A stretch of 8,273 nt of DNA from Desulfomicrobiaceae bacterium (lineage in GTDB: Bacteria; Desulfobacterota; Desulfovibrionia; Desulfovibrionales; Desulfomicrobiaceae): contig DPEO01000175.1 of the NCBI GenBank assembly GCA_003530935.1, forward strand, positions 1-8,273, in the 5' to 3' direction. This document shows, piece by piece, positions 1-5,427 of this stretch. Under the pieces are notes generated by a model. That model saw only the letters and a list, made by a program, of their open reading frames with translations, searched no databases and had not been told where the DNA came from. Each line of letters begins with the position of its first letter. Position 1 is the stretch's first letter. The translations under genes were made by a program, and so were the position numbers.

Positions 1-1664
1 GCCTGGGTGTCCACCACCTGGGCGTAGGTGGTGAGAAAGGGCGGCGTGTCCACGCCCAGGGCCGTTTCCACGGTCTTGCCGCGGATGGACTGCGGGTCGA
101 TGCCCGTCTGCAGGGCGAAGGCCGGGTTGGCGTCCAGATAGCGGTAGGTGGTTGGCGTGCCGTCTCGGTCACGGATCAGTTCGTGGAACGCGATGCCGGT
201 GATGGCGTTGGCGTAGAGCGCGCGGAATTGGGCGAGGGAGTTTTGGAGCTGCTTGGTGCGCTTGCGCACCAGGCGTTCGAGCAGCTCCCGCTTCTGGCGC
301 GCGTTCATGGCCATGCGGGCGGTCACCGCGGTGAGGAGGAGCCCAAAGACTCCAGTGGCGATGGCGCCGTACATGGGGTGCAGGGCGAGAAAGGCTGCGG
401 TGGGCATCACCTGCATGGCGAGCACCTGGCCGCCGATGCAGATGGGCAGGGTTGTGGTGCCCCTGTGGGGGGCAGAGATGCCCTCCACAGGGATGGGACT
501 GAGGCGTAGCTGCGCGCCGGGGTTGGTGGAGGTGGCCAGGGTTTCCAGGTGCACCGCCACGCACGCGTGACCGAGCAAGCGATCACGCTGCCATAGGGGC
601 GCAAAGAGTACGAGGCTGGGGGTGGCGCGGCCCAGAAGCGGGGTCAGGGCGGCGGTGGCAAGATCCGTGCGCAGGCTCTCCAGCCGTGCCTGGGTGAGGG
701 CGGGCACCGAGGTGATGTCCCAACTCACCACGCCAGGATTGGTGGCCGGGGAGAGCGTGGAGGTCTCGATGTCGACGATTCCGGCAAAGTCCAGCCAGGC
801 AAGTGTGCGCCACTTGTGGGTGAAGGCGAAGAATTCCGAGGCAGTGACTTCTTCGGAGCTGGCGTAGAGTCCCGCCAAGGACTCCAGGAGATGATCGCGG
901 GCGCTCTGCAGGCGGGTGGCCGCGGCGCGTGCTTCGCTTTGGGCAAGGAGTTGGAAGGCCTGATGGCGGTGTCCCTGCTCCAAGGTCCATGCCGCCCAGC
1001 CTGCCTGGAGGGTACACAAGCCGCCGAGGAGGGCCACGAGCAAGGGTTCCCGAAAGCGATTTTGGCATTGCCAGACCCCGAGCATTGCGGCCAGGAACGC
1101 CACTCCCAGAAACAGGGGAGGCCGGGCGGCAGCCCACAAGAACTGGCGGTAGCGGGCGGCATCGATATCAATGCCCAGCAGCGTGGGCTGCTGGGTGGGC
1201 AGGCTCACGAGGGCTGACACCCATTCGCCCCAGGCATCGGCCAAGGGGCCTTCCACGGCGTCTTTTTTTTGCTCCAGCACGGCGCGCAACTCTGGTGATG
1301 CCTCGGGGTAGGGCTGGCCGGGCAGGACGGCGTCCGGGTCGCTTTGGGCTTGGGCGGCGGCGAGGAAGACAACGGCGCCGTCCGGCTGCCGCCGCATGAG
1401 ATAGATGTCTTCCAATAGGGGAAACAGGCGTTTGGCCTGTAAGAATTGCTGGGAGATGCGGTGGTAGGCGGGGCTGTCCAGGTCGTGGCGGGTGGCGGTG
1501 AGTTGGTCGATGCGTTGGACATTGAGGCCTGCGGCGATGCCTTGGGCCTCAAGCAGGAGATCGGCGCGAAACTGGCGGTCCGCCTCGAAGCCGTGCCAGG
1601 CGGCAAAGAAGAGCGAACCCAGCGTCACGGCTGTAACCCAGGACCATACGGAACGAAGAAACAT
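1..1664 (-). CDS. Membrane-bound multi-sensor protein (Cache/PAS-like + CHASE + PAS), 3' end beyond the window
   Basis: Reading leftward from ATG at 1664-1662 the frame is open for 554 codons to the window edge. AGAGGT (1671-1676, complement) lies 6 nt upstream of the ATG. Visible order: membrane helix 1 (about residues 5-22); periplasmic domain about 23-172 with hallmarks LDSPAYHRI, IYLMRRQPDGAVVF, PGQPYPEASPEL, WGEWVSAL and GIDIDAARYR, which I recognise as the Cache/PAS-like sensor common in PAS, GGDEF and kinase proteins; helices 2 and 3 (about 175-198 and 204-228); a CHASE-like domain about 245-375 (LLESLAGLYASSEEVTASEF near its start, APLWQRDRLLGHACVAVHLE near its end); helix 4 (about 431-451); a charged linker likely to be coiled coil (about 452-478); and a PAS domain from about 480 (YRYLDANPAFALQTGI). 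This topology puts both first sensors in the periplasm and PAS in the cytoplasm. The output module (histidine kinase, GGDEF or EAL) lies off the left edge, so its activity and ligands are unknown. It is divergent from frdC. Domain calls are from motif recall only. Confidence 0.85.
   Translation of the reverse strand, partial: MFLRSVWSWVTAVTLGSLFFAAWHGFEADRQFRADLLLEAQGIAAGLNVQRIDQLTATRHDLDSPAYHRISQQFLQAKRLFPLLEDIYLMRRQPDGAVVFLAAAQAQSDPDAVLPGQPYPEASPELRAVLEQKKDAVEGPLADAWGEWVSALVSLPTQQPTLLGIDIDAARYRQFLWAAARPPLFLGVAFLAAMLGVWQCQNRFREPLLVALLGGLCTLQAGWAAWTLEQGHRHQAFQLLAQSEARAAATRLQSARDHLLESLAGLYASSEEVTASEFFAFTHKWRTLAWLDFAGIVDIETSTLSPATNPGVVSWDITSVPALTQARLESLRTDLATAALTPLLGRATPSLVLFAPLWQRDRLLGHACVAVHLETLATSTNPGAQLRLSPIPVEGISAPHRGTTTLPICIGGQVLAMQVMPTAAFLALHPMYGAIATGVFGLLLTAVTARMAMNARQKRELLERLVRKRTKQLQNSLAQFRALYANAITGIAFHELIRDRDGTPTTYRYLDANPAFALQTGIDPQSIRGKTVETALGVDTPPFLTTYAQVVDTQ
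1263..1270 (-). repeat. A8 homopolymer inside the sensor gene
   Basis: Eight consecutive T on the plus strand give A8 in the coding strand, read in frame as CAA AAA AAA GAC inside the first periplasmic domain. The frame on both sides encodes the expected domain, so the annotated frame is intact. In such GC-rich DNA a run this long is uncommon and could allow polymerase slippage. No function is shown. Confidence 0.6.
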
Positions 1665-1874
1665 GGAATTACCTCTGGACGGTGCCATAGGGCAAAGTTG
1701 TGGAGAGCACAAGCAGGGTCGGCGAGGACGTGTTGCCGTATTGGGGGGGCTTGGGCATGGAGCGGTACATCCAGGCCTTTTGTGGAAAAAAGGGTTGCCG
1801 GAGGCGTGGTCCACGTCAAGAGGGGCGGGCACGACCGCGTCTGGACTGCAGGTGCCGGATATGGGTGGGGCATG

Positions 1875-1906
1875 GGTTTGCGGCCTGCGGCCCCCTGCCG
1901 CTAACC
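1875..1906. repeat. Imperfect inverted repeat (9-bp stem) upstream of frdC
   Basis: GGTTTGCGG at 1875-1883 pairs with CCGCTAACC at 1898-1906, with one T-T mismatch and a 14-nt loop. No T-tract follows on either strand, so it is not a standard terminator. It could be a protein-binding dyad or a leader RNA hairpin if transcription starts upstream of it. In GC-rich DNA such a stem can arise by chance. Confidence 0.35.
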
Positions 1907-1940
1907 GAATCGTTGCGGCCTTCCACCGTTTTGTGCGGCC
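1879..1940 (+). repeat. Four copies of TGCGGCC in 62 bases
   Basis: The heptamer TGCGGCC occurs at 1879-1885, 1886-1892, 1914-1920 and 1934-1940. The first two copies are directly tandem and the start-to-start spacings are 7, 28 and 20 bases. All four are in the same orientation and lie 100-160 bases before the frdC start. This may be a multi-copy binding site for a regulator or only GC-rich redundancy. I know of no regulator with this site. Confidence 0.4.
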
Positions 1941-1943
1941 GTT

Positions 1944-1959
1944 TGTGATTGACCGATCA
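1944..1959 (+). promoter_or_regulatory. Possible CRP/FNR-family-like operator upstream of frdC (weak)
   Basis: TGTGATTGACCGATCA contains TGAT and ATCA as inverted half-sites separated by 6 bases (1946-1949 and 1956-1959), preceded by TG to give a CRP-like TGTGA. Classical FNR sites have 4 bases between these half-sites, and the right half does not match the CRP consensus, so it fits neither family exactly. Its place about 80 bases before frdC would suit a regulator of anaerobic respiration. This is inference from a short motif. Confidence 0.2.
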
Positions 1960-2026
1960 GGCCACGGGGGCTAGCGGGCGACACGCTGCGGTCCATTGGG
2001 GGGCGCGGTGTGGTTTGTTTCGTGTT

Positions 2027-2033
2027 GGGGAGG
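2027..2033 (+). promoter_or_regulatory. Ribosome-binding site that fixes the frdC start
   Basis: GGGGAGG lies 6 nt before ATG 2040. An in-frame ATG at 2010 would add ten residues ahead of the hydrophilic N-terminus but has no comparable Shine-Dalgarno sequence, so 2040 is preferred. Confidence 0.8.
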
Positions 2034-2039
2034 TGTGTT

Positions 2040-2699
2040 ATGGCTGTTTCTCTGGTGACCGTGGACCGCCCCGAGACCGGACAGCGAGGGGGCCGCGTGG
2101 ATGCGGTGTGGGATTGGGTGCAAGTGCTCTCTGGTCTGGGGCTTGCCCTGTTTTTGGCCTTGCATACCTTGCTCACCGCGAGTGTGCTTTTGGGGGCTTC
2201 GGTGTTGAATGCTGTTGCTGGCGCACTGGAGGCCGTACATTTGGATACGCTCGCCCATTGGATCGTGCCGGTGCTCTTCCTCGTGCACTTCGCGGCTGCA
2301 GCACGCAAGGTGCCTTTCCGTGTGCGCGAGCAGCGCGCCCTGTGGGCGCAGGCGCGGATGCTGCGCCATGCCGATACCTGGGCCTGGATCTTTCAGGCCG
2401 CATCCGGCATGGCGGTGCTCCTTTTGGGCGTCATGCATATGTGGACCACCATCAATGCCGGCGCCATCGAAGCTGCGGCCTCCGCGGCGCGGGTGCAGTC
2501 CGGCGGCTGGGTGGTGCTCTATCTGCTCCTTGCCCCATTGGGCCAGGCCCATGCGGTCATCGGCGTGTACCGGGCAGGCGTGAAGTGGGGCTTCATCCAG
2601 GATGCTTGCCGCGCGCAGGCGGTGCGCCTTGGACTGTACGTTTTGGCGGGTGGTTTGGTGCTCTCGTTGGCCGCGCTCGTGCGCTATGCAACCCTGTAG
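2040..2699 (+). CDS. frdC: Fumarate reductase (quinol), diheme cytochrome b membrane subunit
   Basis: This 219-residue integral membrane protein anchors FrdAB to the cytoplasmic membrane and carries electrons between menaquinol and FrdB through two b hemes. Five membrane helices are visible (about residues 27-51, 69-88, 115-139, 156-178, 194-215), as in the Wolinella-type diheme family. Four histidines sit in the expected helices: His42, His83, His133 and His171. They correspond to the known Wolinella heme ligands 44, 93, 143 and 182 (42/133 distal heme, 83/171 proximal). Glu64 matches the position of Wolinella Glu66, involved in menaquinol oxidation. The Wolinella Glu180 position, two residues before the last ligand, is Gln169 here. 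It is the first gene of frdCAB, and its stop codon overlaps the frdA ribosome site. The enzyme could also run as succinate dehydrogenase; direction is not readable from sequence. Confidence 0.93.
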   Translation: MAVSLVTVDRPETGQRGGRVDAVWDWVQVLSGLGLALFLALHTLLTASVLLGASVLNAVAGALEAVHLDTLAHWIVPVLFLVHFAAAARKVPFRVREQRALWAQARMLRHADTWAWIFQAASGMAVLLLGVMHMWTTINAGAIEAAASAARVQSGGWVVLYLLLAPLGQAHAVIGVYRAGVKWGFIQDACRAQAVRLGLYVLAGGLVLSLAALVRYATL

Positions 2700-2708
2700 G
2701 AGGCCGGT

Positions 2709-4568
2709 ATGCAGACCGTAATGACGGATCTTTTGGTCATCGGCGCCGGACTTTCGGGGGAGCGCATCGCCGTGGAGGCGGCGGAGGCCGGTTTCGATGT
2801 GGTGTGTCTGTCCATCGTGCCGGCGCGGCGTTCGCACTCGTCCGCAGCTCAGGGCGGCATGCAGGCGGCCTTGGGCAATTGCGCCATGGGAGAGGGTGAT
2901 TGTCCGGACGTGCATTTCGAGGACACGGTCAAAGGCTCGGACTGGGGCTGCGACCAAGAAGTGGCGCGTATGTTCGTGGAGGCCGCGCCCATCGAGATGC
3001 GGCGGCTGGCCCATTGGGGGGTGCCATGGAACCGGGTGGTGCCGGGCAAATCCACCTATTTCAAGGGTGGCGAGCTCTTTGAAAAGTATGAGAAGGAAGA
3101 GAAGGCCGGGCTCATCACCGCGCGCTCCTTCGGCGGCACGGCCAAGTGGCGCACCTGCTACACCTCCGACGGCACCGGGCATGCGGTCATGTGCACCATG
3201 GACAACCGCTGCGCCCAACTGGGCATCCGGGTGCTGGACCGCAAGGAGGCCATCGCCCTCATCCATGACGGGGAAAAGGCCTTGGGCGCGGTGGTGCGTT
3301 GCCTGCGCACCGGGGCCCTGGAGGTCTTCCTCGCCCGGGCCACGGCGGTGTGCACCGGCGGGTTCGGCCGCTTGTACCGCGCCACCACCAACGCCGTCAT
3401 CTGCGACGGCGCCGGCGCGGCCATGGTCCTGGATACGGGATTGGTGCCCATCGGCAACCCCGAGGCCATCCAGTTCCACCCCACGGGCATCGTGCCCACG
3501 GACATCCTCGTCACCGAAGGCTGCCGGGGCGACGGCGGCACCTTGCTCGACGTGGACGAGTACCGCTTCATGCCCGACTACGAGCCCGCCAAGGCGGAGC
3601 TCGCCTCCCGCGACGTGGTCTCGCGCCGCATGACCGAGCACATGCGCAAGGGCAAGGGCGTGCCCTCGCCCTACGGCGAGCATCTGTGGCTGGATATCCG
3701 CCACTTGGGCGACGCCCATATCTCCACCAAGCTGCGCGAGGTGGACGAGATCTGCAAACATTTCCTCGGTATTGATCCGCGGGAAAGCCTCATCCCCGTG
3801 CGCCCCACCCAGCACTATACCATGGCCGGCATCCGTACGGACAAGACCGGCGCGGCCTACGGTTTGCGCGGGCTCTTTTCCGCCGGCGAGGCGGCCTGTT
3901 GGGACCTGCATGGGTTCAACCGGCTCGGCGGCAACTCCCTGGCCGAGACCGTGGTGGCGGGCGGCATCATCGGTCGCTGTATCGTGGAGTTCTTGCAGGG
4001 CACTCCGGCCCCGACGTTTTCCATGGATCTGGTCCGCGCCGAAGTGGCCCGGCAAAAGGCGCGCACCCAGGCCCTGGTATCCGGGAGCCAGGGCGCGGAG
4101 GATGTCTTCGCCGTGCGCGGCATGATGCAGGACGCCCTCATGGAAGGGTGCTTCGTGTTCCGCAACGACGCCGGCCTGCGGGCGTGCATTGCCCGGCTGC
4201 AGGAAGCGCTCGAGCGCAGCCAACGTTTGGGGTTGCGTTCGTCGGGCAAGGGGGCGAGCCCCGAACTGGCCGCGGCCCTGAAGCTTCCCGGCCAGGTGCG
4301 CCTGGCGCTGTGCATCGCCACCGCGGCCTTGGCCCGCACCGAGAGCCGGGGCTCTCACAACCGCGAGGACTATCCGGAGCGCAATGACCGCGACTGGCTT
4401 TCCCGCACCCTGGCCTACTGGGACGAGGGCGCGACCCTGCCGCGGCTGGCCTACGAAGACGCCACCCCGGTGTTCGAGATCCCGCCGGGAGACCGTGGCT
4501 ACGGCGGCGGCAAGATCATCCCTGCGGATCCGGCGGTGGTGGCGGCCAAGACCCGCGCCCAAGGCTGA
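2709..4568 (+). CDS. frdA: Fumarate reductase flavoprotein (catalytic) subunit
   Basis: This cytoplasmic FAD subunit reduces fumarate to succinate with electrons from FrdB. It is 619 residues, slightly shorter than Wolinella FrdA. The N-terminal dinucleotide-binding motif VIGAGLSG starts at residue 10, and RSHSSAAQGG places His43 exactly where FAD is covalently attached in Wolinella. Active-site residues are all present: His257 (QFHPTGI), Arg301 (ASRDVVSRRM), His369 (PTQHYTMAGI) and Arg405 (HGFNRLGGNSLAE). The last is shifted one place from Wolinella Arg404 by a one-residue insertion near 380-385. The WGVPWNR segment fits quinol:fumarate reductases better than typical succinate dehydrogenases. 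ATG 2709 is preceded by AGGAGG (2698-2703) at 5-nt spacing, while the in-frame ATG at 2721 is too distant from it. The gap from frdC is 9 bases, indicating tight translational linkage. Confidence 0.97.
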   Translation: MQTVMTDLLVIGAGLSGERIAVEAAEAGFDVVCLSIVPARRSHSSAAQGGMQAALGNCAMGEGDCPDVHFEDTVKGSDWGCDQEVARMFVEAAPIEMRRLAHWGVPWNRVVPGKSTYFKGGELFEKYEKEEKAGLITARSFGGTAKWRTCYTSDGTGHAVMCTMDNRCAQLGIRVLDRKEAIALIHDGEKALGAVVRCLRTGALEVFLARATAVCTGGFGRLYRATTNAVICDGAGAAMVLDTGLVPIGNPEAIQFHPTGIVPTDILVTEGCRGDGGTLLDVDEYRFMPDYEPAKAELASRDVVSRRMTEHMRKGKGVPSPYGEHLWLDIRHLGDAHISTKLREVDEICKHFLGIDPRESLIPVRPTQHYTMAGIRTDKTGAAYGLRGLFSAGEAACWDLHGFNRLGGNSLAETVVAGGIIGRCIVEFLQGTPAPTFSMDLVRAEVARQKARTQALVSGSQGAEDVFAVRGMMQDALMEGCFVFRNDAGLRACIARLQEALERSQRLGLRSSGKGASPELAAALKLPGQVRLALCIATAALARTESRGSHNREDYPERNDRDWLSRTLAYWDEGATLPRLAYEDATPVFEIPPGDRGYGGGKIIPADPAVVAAKTRAQG

Positions 4569-4592
4569 TATTCCAACCCTGCGAGGACACTC

Positions 4593-5330
4593 ATGGCTCG
4601 AACCCTGACCTTCCATATCTTCCGGTACAATCCACAGGACCCGGACTCCACGCCGCACATGCAGGACTTCGTCCTGGAGGAAACGGCCAACATGACCCTG
4701 TTCATCGCCCTCAACCGGCTGCGCGAAGAGCAGGATCCCGGGCTCATGTTCGACTTCTGCTGCCGCGCGGGCATCTGCGGCTCCTGCGGTATGGTGGTCA
4801 ACGGCCGTCCCCGGTTGGCGTGCCAGACCAAGACCAAGGACCTGCCGGAGACGATCACCCTGTTGCCGCTGCCGGTCTTCAAGCTCATCGGCGACCTGTG
4901 CGTGGACACCGGCACGTGGTTTCGGGAGATGTACACCCGCACGGAGTCCTGGATTCATACCTCCCAGCCTTTTGATCCCGCCAAGGAAGAGGCGCGCATG
5001 GACAATGCCGTGGCCGAGGCCATCTATGAGATGGAGCGGTGCATCGAGTGCGGCTGCTGCATCGCCGCCTGTTCCACGGCGCGCATGCGTCCGGATTTCC
5101 TCGGCGCCGCAGGCCTGGCGCGCATCGCCCGTTTTGCCGTGGATCCGCGCGATGAGCGCACGGACAAGGACTACTTCGAACTCATTGGCAATGATTTTGG
5201 CGTATTCGGCTGCATGGGGCTTTTGGCCTGCGAGGACGTCTGCCCCAAGAATCTGCCGCTGCAAAACCAGCTTGGGTTTTTGCGCCGCAAGATGGGCATT
5301 ACTGCGGTAAAGCAGCTTCTGGGACGATAG
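4593..5330 (+). CDS. frdB: Fumarate reductase iron-sulfur subunit
   Basis: This 245-residue subunit carries electrons between the FrdC hemes and the FrdA flavin through three iron-sulfur clusters. All ligands are visible: [2Fe-2S] by Cys57, Cys62, Cys65 and Cys77 (CRAGICGSC motif, ferredoxin-like N-terminal domain); [4Fe-4S] by Cys150, Cys153, Cys156 and Cys217; [3Fe-4S] by Cys160, Cys207 and Cys213. The assignment follows the E. coli and Wolinella pattern. Cys56 and Cys155 are extra cysteines adjacent to ligands. GAGGA at 4583-4587 lies 5 nt before the ATG, and the gap from frdA is 24 bases with no hairpin, so frdA and frdB are cotranscribed. A perfect 22-bp palindrome begins at the base after its stop codon, perhaps marking the 3' end of the frd transcript. 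Confidence 0.96.
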   Translation: MARTLTFHIFRYNPQDPDSTPHMQDFVLEETANMTLFIALNRLREEQDPGLMFDFCCRAGICGSCGMVVNGRPRLACQTKTKDLPETITLLPLPVFKLIGDLCVDTGTWFREMYTRTESWIHTSQPFDPAKEEARMDNAVAEAIYEMERCIECGCCIAACSTARMRPDFLGAAGLARIARFAVDPRDERTDKDYFELIGNDFGVFGCMGLLACEDVCPKNLPLQNQLGFLRRKMGITAVKQLLGR

Positions 5331-5352
5331 TGCGAGGCCCTAGGGCCTCGCA
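5331..5352 (+). terminator. Perfect 22-bp palindrome directly after the frdB stop
   Basis: TGCGAGGCCCT is followed at once by its exact reverse complement AGGGCCTCGCA. As RNA it would form a 9-bp stem with a CUAG loop. It starts at the first base after the frdB TAG. No U-tract follows, so it is not a canonical intrinsic terminator. It may be a stabilising 3' hairpin, an attenuating element between frdB and the malic enzyme gene, or a protein-binding dyad. Confidence 0.5.
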
Positions 5353-5357
5353 TGCTG

Positions 5358-5379
5358 CCCGGCGCGTGCGGCTGCCGGG
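5358..5379 (+). repeat. Second hairpin in the frdB-malic enzyme gap
   Basis: CCCGGC (5358-5363) pairs with GCCGGG (5374-5379) around a 10-nt loop. It is followed by GGTTT rather than a real T-run. Lying 5 bases after the 22-bp palindrome, it could form a tandem-hairpin unit with it. A 6-bp GC stem alone is weak evidence. Confidence 0.4.
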
Positions 5380-5403
5380 GGTTTCGGATGTTGGAATACG
5401 AAC

Positions 5404-5416
5404 GGGGCAACGCCCC
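5404..5416 (+). promoter_or_regulatory. Small hairpin just before the malic enzyme ribosome site
   Basis: GGGGCAACGCCCC can form a 5-bp stem with a 3-nt AAC loop. It ends 2 nt before the Shine-Dalgarno GGAGG (5419-5423). Such a placement could modulate ribosome loading or protect the 5' end of a processed message. No aptamer-like structure is evident, so I do not call a riboswitch. Confidence 0.4.
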
Positions 5417-5427
5417 TGGGAGGATAC

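Larger units (their letters stand above)
1665..2039. promoter_or_regulatory. Divergent intergenic region between the sensor gene and frdC
   Basis: This 375-base stretch must carry the upstream signals for both the leftward sensor gene and the rightward frdCAB operon. The short open frames crossing it have no good ribosome site and an amino-acid make-up typical of non-coding GC-rich DNA, so I call no gene here. I see no clear sigma-70 or sigma-54 promoter; a TTGACC at 1949-1954 resembles a -35 box but lacks a matching -10. It holds a small A/T-rich hairpin (stem 1776-1781 with 1788-1793), four copies of TGCGGCC and an imperfect dyad near 1950, listed separately. A small RNA or long leader cannot be excluded by eye. 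Confidence 0.6.

Noticed and set aside
183..1606. Several 80-156 residue frames on both strands inside the sensor gene
   Set aside because: The single continuous minus frame from 1664 to the window edge shows membrane helices, Cache-like, CHASE and PAS motifs. The others have no motifs and compositions typical of shadow frames.
1783..1798. Sigma-54-like promoter TGG...TTGC upstream of frdC
   Set aside because: The spacing between the GG and GC dinucleotides is 11 instead of the required 10 bases, and the flanking consensus bases are absent.
1625..1873. Small minus-strand frame (82 codons) overlapping the sensor start
   Set aside because: It overlaps the sensor gene's ribosome site and first codons in another frame, has no recognisable motif and no convincing ribosome site.
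2010..2039. Upstream ATG of frdC at 2010
   Set aside because: No Shine-Dalgarno sequence before it, whereas GGGGAGG is ideally spaced before the ATG at 2040. The added residues do not resemble FrdC N-termini.
1971..5264. 1,097-residue open frame on the minus strand opposite frdC-frdA-frdB
   Set aside because: It is in exact codon register with three verified genes and exists because they avoid TTA, CTA and TCA. Its product is a low-complexity mix rich in His, Gly, Arg, Gln and Ala with no recognisable domain.
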